DNA of 64,000 nucleotides from an uncultured bacterium (GTDB lineage Bacteria; Cyanobacteriota; Vampirovibrionia; Gastranaerophilales; Gastranaerophilaceae). A program made the translations under genes and the position numbers. Below the pieces are notes generated by a model that saw only the letters and a program-made list of their open reading frames with translations, was not told the DNA's origin and searched no databases. Location of the stretch: NCBI GenBank assembly GCA_949282215.1, contig CASDPF010000001.1, forward strand, positions 62,001-126,000, in the 5' to 3' direction. Shown here in pieces: positions 24,993 through 34,776 of this stretch (position 1 is the first letter of the stretch; each line of letters opens with the position of its first letter).

Positions 24993-25844
24993 ATGATAAA
25001 AAAAGTAATAGTTATTTTAGTTTTAATTATTTTAGGCTCAAATATGGCAATATCAAATTCTAATTCAAATATGAAAGGAAGTCCTTCTATGAAAAAAATA
25101 GTACAAACTGCAGGAAAAGACCAATTAGGAAGTTTTGCTCCTGATTTTGCTCATTATAATGATGATATTTTATTCGGTGAAAACTGGAATAATCAGGATA
25201 TTGATGCAAAAACCAGAAGTATCATTACCGTTGTAGCTTTGATTTCACAGGGAATTACGGATTCATCATTAAAATATCATCTTCAAAATGCTAAAAATCA
25301 TGGAGTTTCTAAAAAAGAAGCTGCTGCAATAATAACCAATACAGCTTTTTACGCAGGTTGGCCAAAGGCATGGAGTGCTTTTAATTTAGCAAAAGAAGTT
25401 TGGACAGAGCCATTAGAAGGACAAAGTGACAAAGATAATTATGAAGCATCAATTATGTTTCCTATAGGCGAACCAAATAATGCTTATGCTGAGTACTTTA
25501 TCGGTCAAAGTTATTTAGCTCCTATTTCTTCAACTCAAGTGAAAATGTTTAATGTCACATTTGAACCAAAGTGTCGTAATAATTGGCATATTCATCACGC
25601 AAAAAACGGCGGGGGGCAAATTTTAATTGCAATCGGCGGTCGTGGTTATTATCAAGAATGGGGTAAAGAACCTATTGAGATGCTGCCTGGTGATGTTATA
25701 AATATTCCGGCAAATGTTAAGCATTGGCATGGTGCAGCTCCTGACAGTTGGTTTTCTCATATTGCAGTTGAAATTGATGGAACTGAAACGTCTAATGAAT
25801 GGCTTGAACCTGTCGATGATATTTTGTATAACAAGTTAAATTAA
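24993..25844 (+). CDS. Exported carboxymuconolactone decarboxylase-cupin fusion
   Basis: A signal peptide or anchor (residues 1-22) leads to a CMD/AhpD-like domain (about 45-130: TRSIITVVALISQG, then HGVSKKEAAAIITNTAFYAGWPKAW). A cupin follows (about 185-270) with the metal-type ligands NNWHIHH and KHWHG. No CxxC redox pair is seen in the CMD part. Such fusions are often found beside LysR genes and flavoproteins, with poorly known substrates. It is the first gene of a four-gene operon running to 27522. Confidence 0.87.
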   Translation: MIKKVIVILVLIILGSNMAISNSNSNMKGSPSMKKIVQTAGKDQLGSFAPDFAHYNDDILFGENWNNQDIDAKTRSIITVVALISQGITDSSLKYHLQNAKNHGVSKKEAAAIITNTAFYAGWPKAWSAFNLAKEVWTEPLEGQSDKDNYEASIMFPIGEPNNAYAEYFIGQSYLAPISSTQVKMFNVTFEPKCRNNWHIHHAKNGGGQILIAIGGRGYYQEWGKEPIEMLPGDVINIPANVKHWHGAAPDSWFSHIAVEIDGTETSNEWLEPVDDILYNKLN

Positions 25845-25857
25845 TATAATTGGTATT

Positions 25858-26073
25858 ATGGATAAAGAAAATATTTTGCAAAATTTAAAAGATGCAGGTT
25901 GTAATCCTTTAACAATAGATAAAATTCTTAATTTATTACCTGATATTTACAATCAGGAAGTATTTAGACTTTTATCGGACCATCGCTGCAAGTTATTGGA
26001 TGAATTGCATAAAAATCAAAAACAAATTGATTGTCTTGATTTTTTAATATTTCATTTAAAACAAAATAATTGA
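25858..26073 (+). CDS. Small conserved-looking protein (71 aa)
   Basis: I do not recognise a named family. The protein is a compact helical chain with two Cys in the core positions CNPLT and RCKLLDELH, and ends KQIDCLDFLIFHLKQ. It lies 13 nt after the CMD-cupin gene and 37 nt before the DUF3737 gene, so it belongs to that operon. A regulatory or subunit role would be a guess. Confidence 0.75.
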   Translation: MDKENILQNLKDAGCNPLTIDKILNLLPDIYNQEVFRLLSDHRCKLLDELHKNQKQIDCLDFLIFHLKQNN

Positions 26074-26110
26074 TATTATTTGTAATATCCTAATTATTGG
26101 AGTTAAAACT

Positions 26111-26971
26111 ATGAGAAGTAAAATTGAAAATAAAACATTTGATGACGAACGTGCATTATATAATTTAGAAGATTATATTGTCGTAAATTGTAATTTTGCT
26201 GGTGAAGCCGATGGTGAATCTGTATTAAAAGAATGTCGTAATGTCGATATTTTAGTTTGTAATTTTTCACTTAGATATCCGTTATGGCATGCTGATAAAT
26301 TTAAGTTGCTGTCATCTTCGATGGATGATAAGACCAGAGCTTCATTATGGTATTCAAATTTCGGATTAATTGAGGATTGTAAAATATCAGGAGTAAAATG
26401 TTTAAGAGAGTGTAGTCATGTTAATATAAATCAATGTGCGATTTTATCAGATGAATTCGGTTGGAAATGTTCGGATTTATGTATTACCAATTCGCAAATT
26501 GAGGCTGTATATTGTTTATTTGAATCAAAAAATGTTGAAATTAGTAATATTAAAATGAGTGGAAAATATTCATTTCAATATATGGAAAATCTTCATATTT
26601 CTAATTCAGAGTTAAATACAAAGGACGCTTTTTGGCATAGTAAAAATGTTCTTGTTGAAGACTCTATTTTAAAGGGTGAGTATTTGGGGTGGTTTTCAGA
26701 AAATGTTACTTTAATTAATTGTAAAATCATTGGTACTCAGCCTTTATGTTACTGTAAAAATTTAAAATTAATAAATTGTACAATGGAAGGAGCTGATTTT
26801 GCCTTTGAATATTCAGATGTTGATGCAGATATAAAAGGGAGTATAATATCAGTTAAAAATCCAAAATCAGGTAAAATTATTGCAGATTTTGTGGATGAGA
26901 TTATAATGGAAGATGCAGTAGTGCCTTGTTCCGGAAAAGTGATATTAAGAGAAGAAAAAATTTCAGCGTAA
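26111..26971 (+). CDS. DUF3737-type beta-helix protein
   Basis: The 286-residue protein begins KIENKTFDDERALYNLEDYIVVNCNFAGEADGE, typical of DUF3737. Short irregular repeats follow, each with N/C/S at turns (for example LIEDCKISG, NVEISNIKMSG, LTLINCKI-like). They predict a right-handed parallel beta-helix. Function is unknown. TTGGAG precedes the start. It is third in the LysR-linked operon, with the flavoprotein gene 11 nt downstream. Confidence 0.85.
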   Translation: MRSKIENKTFDDERALYNLEDYIVVNCNFAGEADGESVLKECRNVDILVCNFSLRYPLWHADKFKLLSSSMDDKTRASLWYSNFGLIEDCKISGVKCLRECSHVNINQCAILSDEFGWKCSDLCITNSQIEAVYCLFESKNVEISNIKMSGKYSFQYMENLHISNSELNTKDAFWHSKNVLVEDSILKGEYLGWFSENVTLINCKIIGTQPLCYCKNLKLINCTMEGADFAFEYSDVDADIKGSIISVKNPKSGKIIADFVDEIIMEDAVVPCSGKVILREEKISA

Positions 26972-26982
26972 AGGAGTGAAAT

Positions 26983-27522
26983 ATGGCGAAAAATGTTTTA
27001 GTAATATCTTCTACAATGAGAAAAAACGGCAATTCAGAACTTTTAGCTCAAGAATTTGCAAAGGGTGCTAAAGATGGCGGTAATAATGTAAAGTTTATTA
27101 CTCTCCGTGATAGAGAAATAAAGTTTTGCAAAGGATGTATGGCTTGTCAAACACTAAAAACTTGCGTTATTAAAGACGATTCTAACGAAGTGGTTGAAAA
27201 AATGAAAAATGCCGATGTTATTGCATTTGCAAGTCCTATTTATTATTATGAGATGTCCGGTCAATTAAAGACTCTTTTAGATAGAGGTAATCCTTTGTAT
27301 TCTTCAGATTATAAATTTAAGGATATTTATTTTCTTGCAACTTCCGCCGATACAAATCCTCATTCAGCAGATATTGCTGCAAACGGTATAAGAGGTTGGA
27401 TTTCATGTTTTGCAGGTGTAGAATTAAAAGGAACTATCCTTGGTGCCGGTGCTGAAGGTGTTGGAGATATTGTAAATAATCCTGCTATGATGCAAGCATA
27501 TAATGCAGGATTAAAAGTTTAG
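26983..27522 (+). CDS. NADPH-dependent FMN reductase/iron-sulfur flavoprotein-like
   Basis: The 179-residue flavodoxin-fold protein has the FMN phosphate loop SSTMRKNGNSELL and a Cys cluster KFCKGCMACQTLKTCVIKDD, as in iron-sulfur flavoproteins. PIYYYEMSGQLKTLLDR is the usual flavin-contact block. It probably reduces a quinone or other electrophile with FMN. It ends the operon. AAAGGAG precedes the start. Confidence 0.9.
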   Translation: MAKNVLVISSTMRKNGNSELLAQEFAKGAKDGGNNVKFITLRDREIKFCKGCMACQTLKTCVIKDDSNEVVEKMKNADVIAFASPIYYYEMSGQLKTLLDRGNPLYSSDYKFKDIYFLATSADTNPHSADIAANGIRGWISCFAGVELKGTILGAGAEGVGDIVNNPAMMQAYNAGLKV

Positions 27523-27571
27523 AAATATTCTTTTAAATATAAAAATTTTTAAAATGACAATGTTATAAGAG

Positions 27572-29626
27572 TTATTGATTGTCCATTTTTAACCAAGCGG
27601 TATCATAAGGTCTTAGCAGCATTGTCATTTTTTTGTTTGTTGTAGATATTGAAACTTTTATTTTACGTTTATTTAGCAGGTCAGTAAGCATTATATCTTT
27701 ATCGCCTGTCCAGATTGAATCTGTCGGTAGTTCAATTTCCGCACGTATTTTTTTATTAGATAAGTTATTTATAATAATTACTTTGTCATCATTATATGAT
27801 CTTGTATATGCAAAGATTTCAGGACTTTTAGTTTTTACTTGGGTAAAAGACCCTCTTGAAATTACTGGATTTTCTTTTCTTACTTTAATAAGTTGTCTTA
27901 CTCTTTTATATACTTTACTGTCTTGTTGTGCGTTATAGAAATTTTTTGCTCTGATTGCTCCTCGGTTTATATCTCTGCTATCAAAGTAGGAGAGTAATTC
28001 TGTGCCGTTTTTGCTACTTTTATTTTTTTCTTTCATTTCTCTTAAACGTGCAAATCGTTTTGCGTTATAGAAATTGTTTTGGCTTGCTATCTCATCTCCA
28101 TAATAAATGATTGGAATTCCCGGAAGTGACATTAGAATCGAAAACGCCATTGAAATTCTGTCAGGATCGTTATCAAGGAAATTAGCCATTCTTCCGCTGA
28201 CTCCGAACCCTTTTCTAAATTCTGCTCCTTTAGGTTCCAAATCTTCATAGATTAATTCCCTCGTCTTTTTATTGACCATTTCTAAGGTTAATTCATCGTG
28301 GACTCTTAAGAATATAGCCCAAGATGCAGTAGATGGAATGTCTGGAGTCTGTTTGTGAGCTTTCCAAAAATATTTGCTGTCTGCAGTAATTAATGATGCC
28401 CAAATTGCCGGCATGTATGGAAAATGGTATGCAATTTGAACTTCATCTGTTCGTTTTAGTTCTTTTGCTTTATTTGCAATGGTTTCATTGATTGTTCTTT
28501 CTTTGCCAAAGTATGGAAGTATTTTGCTTGGTAATTGACAAGCTTCAGCTTGAATAACTGATCTTGGAGCTATTGCTTGTAAAAATAAGCTAAGTAATTT
28601 AATTGTTTCATGTGTTCTTGGCAAGTTTTCGGCATTAGTACCGTTTTCCTTCATTAAATATGGAATTGCATCCATTCTGAATATATCAATACCTAAATTT
28701 GCCCAAAAAGTTATTGTTTCAAGATTGTAGTATAAAACTTCAGGGTTTTCCCAGTTTATATCAAGCTGGAACGGATAAAAAGTATGGTAAAGATAATAAT
28801 CTTGATTGTTTACTGTTATTTTACGATAGTTGTGTTCAGTTTGCTCAGGGAAAATAAGTCTTCTTTTTGAAATACTTCCGTCTTCTTCTTTATATTCTAC
28901 AACCCAGCCGAGTTTTTCATCTTTATATTTGGTAAATTCCGGCATTTTATCTTTTACAACAAAATAATGAAGTTTATCTAAATCTCCGTTGGTAGCTTGT
29001 TTGAACCATTCATGCTGGTCTGAAAAATGGTTTAATACTAAATCAGCTTTTATTTTAAAGCCTTTTTCTCTGGCTGCAGAAATAAACTGCTTAAATTCGT
29101 TAAGTCCGCCTAATTCTTTTCTTACATTTCTCGGGTTTCTGACATCAAAACCGGCATCACACATAGGTGAATCTGCAAATGGAAGGATATATATGGTTGT
29201 CACTCCCAAATCTTTTAAATAATCAAGCATTCCTATTGTATCTTTAAAGGTATTTGGCTTTATTGTTGAACTCACACCGAATTGGTCTGCATAAAACATA
29301 TATATTATTTCATCTTTGTACCAATCTGACGGTCTGTTTAAGTCATCTTTTAAAAGATATTCAGGTCTTTGGGCTTTTGCTTTTTGGGCAAGCATATATA
29401 TGTGAGAATAAATATCTTCGACATTTTCTGCTCCATATATTTTTTTTATACAGTCTTTCATTTCCTTTTCAATTGATTCCGGAATTGCTCGTTCAGTTAA
29501 AGATATATTAATTTTCTGATTTTCTTTTATCTCTTGAACTGCATTTTCAGCCATGGTAATTGGCGTAATAAAATTAAATATAAACAAGCACGCTAAAATT
29601 AAGGCTGTATATTTATTAATATTCAT
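27572..29626 (-). CDS. Exported GH13 enzyme, trehalose-synthase-like
   Basis: A signal peptide is present (MNINKYTALILACLFIFNF...). The alpha-amylase catalytic regions follow: DLVLNHFSDQ (region I), IDIFRMDAIPYL (region II nucleophile Asp), IQAEACQLP (region III Glu), and FLRVHDELTLEM (region IV). Region IV and LPGIPIIYYGDEI most resemble maltose alpha-D-glucosyltransferase (TreS, GH13_16), which is usually cytosolic. Export suggests a role on external alpha-glucans or maltose. Start 29626 follows AGGGGA; 29647 is a 7-residue longer alternative. Confidence 0.88.
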   Translation of the reverse strand: MNINKYTALILACLFIFNFITPITMAENAVQEIKENQKINISLTERAIPESIEKEMKDCIKKIYGAENVEDIYSHIYMLAQKAKAQRPEYLLKDDLNRPSDWYKDEIIYMFYADQFGVSSTIKPNTFKDTIGMLDYLKDLGVTTIYILPFADSPMCDAGFDVRNPRNVRKELGGLNEFKQFISAAREKGFKIKADLVLNHFSDQHEWFKQATNGDLDKLHYFVVKDKMPEFTKYKDEKLGWVVEYKEEDGSISKRRLIFPEQTEHNYRKITVNNQDYYLYHTFYPFQLDINWENPEVLYYNLETITFWANLGIDIFRMDAIPYLMKENGTNAENLPRTHETIKLLSLFLQAIAPRSVIQAEACQLPSKILPYFGKERTINETIANKAKELKRTDEVQIAYHFPYMPAIWASLITADSKYFWKAHKQTPDIPSTASWAIFLRVHDELTLEMVNKKTRELIYEDLEPKGAEFRKGFGVSGRMANFLDNDPDRISMAFSILMSLPGIPIIYYGDEIASQNNFYNAKRFARLREMKEKNKSSKNGTELLSYFDSRDINRGAIRAKNFYNAQQDSKVYKRVRQLIKVRKENPVISRGSFTQVKTKSPEIFAYTRSYNDDKVIIINNLSNKKIRAEIELPTDSIWTGDKDIMLTDLLNKRKIKVSISTTNKKMTMLLRPYDTAWLKMDNQ

Positions 29627-29758
29627 TGCATATCCCCTATGTTTCACATTTGATATTATTATTATATATTAAATAAAAATCATTATTGTATATAATTGTA
29701 AATATTTTGCCTGAGTGGCTAAAAGATTATAAAATTTTATTAAACTTATGGGGGGAGT

Positions 29759-31258
29759 ATGAAGTCATCTATTTCAAAAAGAAATTTGTTTTTTCTCATT
29801 TTAATCGGTTCGATATTGTTTTTAGCTGTTATTTTTGTAATTTCAATGATGATTTTTGTGCCAAAAACTTATTTTGCATTTCCCGGTGCTGAAGGTTTTG
29901 GGGCTTATATTCAAGGTGGGCGTGGCGGTAAAGTCTATCATGTAACAACTCTTGAAGATTCATATAAAGAAGGTACTTTGCGTTATGCTGTATCTCAAAA
30001 AGGACGTAGAACTGTTGTTTTTGACGTTTCAGGTATTATATCGCTTAATGCTCCTCTTGAAATAAAAGACAGTTATATAACTATTGCTGGTCAGACGGCT
30101 CCGGGGGATGGAATTTGTATTAAAAATTATCCGTTTATTATAAATGCTGATAATGTAATTATAAGATTTTTACGTTTTCGTTTGGGAGATGCGAGTCAAA
30201 ATTCGGCTTTGATTGTGCAAAACAGACAAAGAATTATGATTGACCACTGTTCAATTAGTTGGTCTACTATGCAAAATATAAATATTCAAGGCAATGCACT
30301 TTTAACAATGCAATGGTGTATTATCAGTGAGGCTTTGAATAGAACAAGTGAAGGGTATAATGGTGCCGGAGCCAAGCTCGGCGGACTTTCTTCCTCATTC
30401 CATCACAATCTTTTCGTAAGTAATGCCAGACAAAATCCGTATTTTGAAAACATTAGTCTAAAAAGTTCATCATTTATGCAGTTAGTTGATTTTAGAAACA
30501 ATGTAATCATAAATTGGGAGGATAATTCTTCGGAGGGTATTCTTAAAGGCAGATTTAATTTGGTTAATAATTATTATAAAAGCGGACCTGCTTCTTTGCT
30601 TCCTACCCGCAGTCAGATTATAAGATTGTATGAGGATACTCAAAAAGTTGATAATACACCAAATACCCCTAATTTATATCTTTACGGTAATTTTGTTTAT
30701 AACAACCCTCTGCATACAAACGATAATTGGATGGGGGTATATCCTAACCAACAATATATAAAAGAAGGTAAAAATCCTTATCTTTCTTGGAGACAATTCT
30801 TCCATGCTCCGGTGACTTTGCATTCTGCAGATAGAGCTTTCAAAAATGTTCTGCGTTATGCTGGTGCCTCAAAAACGAAAGATGATGTTGATATACGTCT
30901 TGTATTAAATATTACTACTGATAAGTTCCCTCATGAAGGTTCAATGGGTAGTTCCGGTGGAATAATTGATTCTCCTAAAGATGTTGGTGGATATCAAAAG
31001 TATGATTCCTTAAAAGCTCCAAAAGATACTGATGGTGATGGAATTCCTGATCAGTGGGAACGTAGAAACGGGTTAAATCCTAATAATCCTAATGATGGAA
31101 GTGAGTATAATCTTATTCAGAAAGATTACACCAATCTTGAGGTATATTTAAACAGTCTTGTTGATAACATTACGCATAATCAAAATAAGATGCCAATGCC
31201 ATCAAAAGATTTATTTTGGCTCTATATGCTAAAAATGGTTAATTTCTTAAAAGCATAA
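29759..31258 (+). CDS. Pectate lyase-like beta-helix protein, membrane-anchored or exported
   Basis: The 499-residue protein has an N-terminal hydrophobic segment at about residues 10-32, then FPGAEGFGAYIQGGRGG and TLRYAVSQKGRRTVVFDVSG. These match the polysaccharide lyase family 1 pectate-lyase N-terminus. A beta-helix follows with DNVIIRFLRFRLGD and QRIMIDHCSISW. Near the end, DTDGDGIPDQWE is a calcium-binding repeat of the thrombospondin type 3 kind. It probably cleaves plant pectin outside the cell. GGGGGAG precedes the start. Terminator at 31258. Confidence 0.88.
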   Translation: MKSSISKRNLFFLILIGSILFLAVIFVISMMIFVPKTYFAFPGAEGFGAYIQGGRGGKVYHVTTLEDSYKEGTLRYAVSQKGRRTVVFDVSGIISLNAPLEIKDSYITIAGQTAPGDGICIKNYPFIINADNVIIRFLRFRLGDASQNSALIVQNRQRIMIDHCSISWSTMQNINIQGNALLTMQWCIISEALNRTSEGYNGAGAKLGGLSSSFHHNLFVSNARQNPYFENISLKSSSFMQLVDFRNNVIINWEDNSSEGILKGRFNLVNNYYKSGPASLLPTRSQIIRLYEDTQKVDNTPNTPNLYLYGNFVYNNPLHTNDNWMGVYPNQQYIKEGKNPYLSWRQFFHAPVTLHSADRAFKNVLRYAGASKTKDDVDIRLVLNITTDKFPHEGSMGSSGGIIDSPKDVGGYQKYDSLKAPKDTDGDGIPDQWERRNGLNPNNPNDGSEYNLIQKDYTNLEVYLNSLVDNITHNQNKMPMPSKDLFWLYMLKMVNFLKA

Positions 31259-31288
31259 AAAAAGCTCTCAAATTGAGAGCTTTTTTTA
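31258..31288. terminator. Bidirectional terminator
   Basis: AAAAAAGCTCTC (31259-31270) pairs with GAGAGCTTTTTT (31276-31287) around AAATT. It separates the lyase gene from converging thyX. Confidence 0.9.
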
Positions 31289-31312
31289 TTTTTGTTTTTA
31301 ATCATATAATTA

Positions 31313-32002
31313 TTATTTTGTAGGCATTCTTCCACAAGATTTATCTTCATCACAGAAGCCTAATCTCTCGCATTTTGGTACTAAATAAGGTTTTAGCCAA
31401 GGTTCTTCTTTTATTAATTCATCACACATTTTTTTGACAAGGAGTCTTATCTCATATTGAGCTCGAGTACAGAGTCGTAAGTTTGCAAGGTGAATCATTT
31501 CTCTTAAATTTAAACTTGCAACCATAGAACTTGCAGCCGCATTTGGTAGTACAAATCTCGCATCTTCTGCGGGTATTCCTGCATCAACAAACTCTTGATA
31601 TTGTTCTGAAATTTTACCCATGAAAGAAATAAATTTATTTTTGAGTTCTTCATTTTTAGCTATTGTTGGAGGAATTATAAAGTCAAATTGACCTTTTTCC
31701 TTTACGTAGCGTTGTGATTTTTGAGAAAATGACATGTGTCTGTGACGTACCAGCTGGTGTGTACATGCTCTTGATACATTTGATATTGCAAAGCTTACTT
31801 GAATATGTTCTATTGTTGAATAATGTCCTGATGAAATTACTCTTTCAATGAGTTTTAACATTTTTTCTTTATCATCAGTGCTTTCATAAATATTTATCGG
31901 ATAATCTGCACTATAACATGTTCTACAAGCAGTATAGACTGTCTTCAACATATTTTCCGGCTTCGATATAAGATTTACAACCGGTTGATTATTTCCTTCC
32001 AT
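31313..32002 (-). CDS. thyX: Flavin-dependent thymidylate synthase
   Basis: The enzyme makes dTMP from dUMP with FAD and NADPH. The 229-residue protein has the ThyX signature RHRHMSFSQKSQRY (RHR-x7-S type) and the dUMP/FAD block NLREMIHLANLRLCTRAQYEIR. The length is usual. The C-terminus carries extra Cys (KCERLGFCDEDKSCGRM), which may bind metal. GGAGGTTTT precedes the start. It replaces ThyA where that gene is absent. Confidence 0.96.
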   Translation of the reverse strand: MEGNNQPVVNLISKPENMLKTVYTACRTCYSADYPINIYESTDDKEKMLKLIERVISSGHYSTIEHIQVSFAISNVSRACTHQLVRHRHMSFSQKSQRYVKEKGQFDFIIPPTIAKNEELKNKFISFMGKISEQYQEFVDAGIPAEDARFVLPNAAASSMVASLNLREMIHLANLRLCTRAQYEIRLLVKKMCDELIKEEPWLKPYLVPKCERLGFCDEDKSCGRMPTK

Positions 32003-32036
32003 AAAACCTCCAAAATTCTATTTTATTATATCACAG

Positions 32037-33260
32037 TTATTTCTTTTTAGACAGATAATCTGTAATATTAAATATAGATAACAGTCTGTTAATGAATGGT
32101 TCATAGGTTTTAGAATTTTCCATATCTCTTGTCCAATCAAAAACATTGAGTTTTTTTGATGAAGTTTCCATAAAGAAAATTATACTGTTATCTTTAATGG
32201 AAGTTTTTATATTCTTTGCCTTAAAATTTAATCTTATACTTTCTATTAAAGAGAAAAATATCGGACTCAAAATATTTGGTTCATTAGTCTTATTTATATA
32301 TAAATTGAATGTTTGTATTGGGGATTTTACTTTTCTTAAATATTTAGCTGCAACTTTATTTGATTTATCTTTATAAGGTATAAGCACGGCATGACCGTCA
32401 TAAAATTTTTGTTCTTTTATTATTTCAATTATTACACCCTTATATTGATCTGCAGAATTTACAAATATCATAATGATATATGACAGTAAAAGAGTCATTC
32501 CGAATATATAAGCAACAATAGTTTGGAAATAAGTAATGTTATTAGCCATAAAATTAGCTACTGCAAGTACTATAAATCCTCCAAAAAGAAGAACTAAATA
32601 ATAGTCATTTGGTTTCATTCTGAAGAAGGAATTTTCCCTTATTGTAATAGAACAACCGTTTCTTGTAGTTGAATATTTTGTACCTATGTCATTTGTGTTT
32701 TTTAGTACAAATAGCCCGCCTAATGTAATTCTTGCATTATAGCGAGTCAGCTTATCAAAACTCGGAAATATTAATGCCGATTTTAATTTATCAATAAGCT
32801 GATTTTGTTTAAGGTTGGATATATAATTACTTTTCTTTATTCTGAACATAGAAAGAATTTGCTCTTCAAGTTCCAAACTCTCTTTTGTGCAATGTTCACC
32901 ATGCTCAAACAAAGCTTTATTGAACGAAGTGTTTAATTTGATTACATTTGAAGTTATATCTTTTTCTTCATTAATTTTGTCAGGACAAAAATAATAGTAA
33001 AGAGATATAATCGGCAATAACGAACCGCAAACTATAATACTGGCTATGGCAATGGTGCTATCTTTCGGTGTTGCTGGATGTTCTAATACGAAAAAAATGT
33101 AATACATTGCAGCAGGAATTATTAGGGAAATAATCCCCTCTAAAGCCAAAATAAACCTTTTTTTATTAAACTGTTTTATTTTTGGTGAAATTGTTGATGA
33201 AAACTGAGCTTTAAATTCATCTTTAATTTCAGCACTACTTTTATCTACCGTGTTTAGCAT
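32037..33260 (-). CDS. Membrane protein, DUF3137-like
   Basis: The 407-residue protein has two membrane hairpins: residues 36-90 (ALEGIISLIIPAAMYYIFFV and IASIIVCGSLLPIISLYYYF) and 220-265 (LLFGGFIVLAVANFMA and FGMTLLLSYIIMIF). Cytosolic or external soluble domains flank them. The C-terminal LSPIFFSLIESIRLNF and NSIIFFMETSSKKLNVFDW match the usual DUF3137 pattern. Function is unknown. It lies downstream of rpmE, with a 13-bp hairpin between. Confidence 0.7.
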   Translation of the reverse strand: MLNTVDKSSAEIKDEFKAQFSSTISPKIKQFNKKRFILALEGIISLIIPAAMYYIFFVLEHPATPKDSTIAIASIIVCGSLLPIISLYYYFCPDKINEEKDITSNVIKLNTSFNKALFEHGEHCTKESLELEEQILSMFRIKKSNYISNLKQNQLIDKLKSALIFPSFDKLTRYNARITLGGLFVLKNTNDIGTKYSTTRNGCSITIRENSFFRMKPNDYYLVLLFGGFIVLAVANFMANNITYFQTIVAYIFGMTLLLSYIIMIFVNSADQYKGVIIEIIKEQKFYDGHAVLIPYKDKSNKVAAKYLRKVKSPIQTFNLYINKTNEPNILSPIFFSLIESIRLNFKAKNIKTSIKDNSIIFFMETSSKKLNVFDWTRDMENSKTYEPFINRLLSIFNITDYLSKKK

Positions 33261-33271
33261 AATAATATTAT

Positions 33272-33300
33272 AATACCACTTTTTTATAAAAAGTGGTATT
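33272..33300. terminator. Perfect 13-bp hairpin downstream of rpmE
   Basis: AATACCACTTTTT (33272-33284) pairs with AAAAAGTGGTATT (33288-33300) over a 3-nt loop. There is no clear T-run on the minus strand, so terminator function is likely but not certain. Confidence 0.6.
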
Positions 33301-33337
33301 TTGTAAATATTTTTTAATAAAAAACTTAATATTTAAC

Positions 33338-33538
33338 CTATTTGTTTCCGTAACGTTTATTGAATCTTTCAACACGACCTTCAGAGTCAAGAATTTTTTG
33401 TTGACCTGTATAGAACGGGTGACAAGCGTTACAAATTTCAACTGTTATATTATCTACAACTGAACCTGTTTCAATTTCGTTACCGCATACACATTTGATA
33501 ACTGTTTTCTTATAATCAGGGTGAATACCTTGTTTCAT
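33338..33538 (-). CDS. rpmE: 50S ribosomal protein L31 (zinc-type)
   Basis: The 66-residue protein has the L31 pattern [20 protein letters not shown], with Cys16, Cys18, Cys36 and Cys39 for zinc, and [20 protein letters not shown]. It binds the large subunit at the subunit interface. AAAGAGGTAA precedes the start. Confidence 0.97.
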   Translation of the reverse strand: MKQGIHPDYKKTVIKCVCGNEIETGSVVDNITVEICNACHPFYTGQQKILDSEGRVERFNKRYGNK

Positions 33539-33694
33539 TATTTTACCTCTTTCCTTTTCTCAAGATTCCAAACTTGATATTAATTTACATTCGACTATTT
33601 ATATAATACTACGGAAAAATAAAAGTGCAAGTATGTATTGAAAAAGATATTAATATAGTATATAATAAGAAATGTAATATGAAGGAGGTATAAA

Positions 33695-34569
33695 ATGAAA
33701 AAACAAGTATCAGTGTGGATTTTGGGATGGGGCAGCTCAAATCTAAGCTAGGAAAGAGTTGTAGATTCTATTCAATTTGTTTTCTGTCCGGTTTTACACT
33801 TACTGAAGTGCTAATTACACTTGGTGTTATTGGAGTTGTTGCAGCGATTACGTTACCTAGTTTGAAAATTTTTACTCAAGGTAAACAGTTTCAATCATGA
33901 TTTAAGAAAACTTTATCAGTTATATCGCAAGCCGTTGCTTTGAATGTGTCGCTTTCAGGTTATGATTTTAGTCAAGCGTATGAAACAAATCAATCTTTAC
34001 AGACTGATGGAAAGTCTGCATCTGTTTATAACATATTTAAGAAGCGAACTAAGATGTTAGAAAACTTAAATAATGATGCTTGGCAAAGTGGTAGTGCTTC
34101 TTTTGGTGCAAGTAATAATTATACTATTTATTTTAATGATGGAGCAGTTTTAACTTTTGAAAAATCAGCAGCTTCTTGTACCAAAAATAATCCTTGCTAT
34201 GGAGTTATTGATGTTAACGGAAGAAAAAACCCTAATAAAACGGTAGCATGTGACTCTACCACTTCTAATTCAGGCTGTATTGTATCAGTACCAACAGATA
34301 TATTTCCTGTAAAACTGTATGATAGAATGATTATGCCTGCTACTGAGGCTGGAATGTATGTATTGTATGGTGATGGTAAGCCTAAGAGTGGAATAGTATC
34401 AAATGAGAATTCTTCTTCTGGCAGTTCTCAAGGCGGAAGCTCTTCAAGCAGCGGTTCCTCAGGAAGTGGGTCATCTGGCGGAAGTTCTTCGGGCAGTGGA
34501 TCCTCAGGAGGCGGGTCTTCTGGTGGCGGACTTGCTGATGGTGAGCGGCCGCCAATTATAATAGATTAA
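33695..34569 (+). pseudogene. Broken prepilin-like gene with Ser/Gly-rich tail
   Basis: ATG 33695 follows AAGGAGG, but its frame stops after 18 codons. One extra A in the A6 run (33698-33703) would join it to the frame encoding SGFTLTEVLITLG from 33780. That frame then meets an in-frame TGA at 33898-33900, after which homology continues in the same frame (FKKTLSVISQAVALNV). TGA is used as a normal stop in several intact genes here, so recoding is unlikely. The C-terminus ends in a tail of about 45 residues nearly all Ser and Gly, unlike any other prepilin in the window. Confidence 0.8.
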
Positions 34570-34593
34570 TGCGATAAGTTTATTTTTATTTAT

Positions 34594-34650
34594 GGTACAA
34601 GATTTCATATTTTAGTCAATTTTTGATAAGATGTGAAGTTTTGTACCTTT
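34594..34650. other. Imperfect hairpin after broken prepilin
   Basis: GGTACAA (34594-34600) pairs with TTGTACC (34641-34647). Inside it, TTCATAT can pair with ATGTGAA, and TCA with TGA nearer the loop. TTTT follows. It may be a weak terminator. The rest of the 34570-34776 gap shows nothing clear. Confidence 0.4.
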
Positions 34651-34776
34651 TCTGTCCTCTGTTTGCATGAGAATTTTAGGTTAATATTATATAAAAAGTT
34701 GATGTGAATATATTTTTATTTTGACATAATAAATCTGTTGCTGTTTAGCGTATTTTTTATAGGTGGTTTTGATAAT

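Noticed and set aside
33898-33900. TGA recoding to read through the prepilin
   Set aside because: TGA is the normal stop of intact genes here (15773, 18790, 22687, 25858), so the standard code applies.
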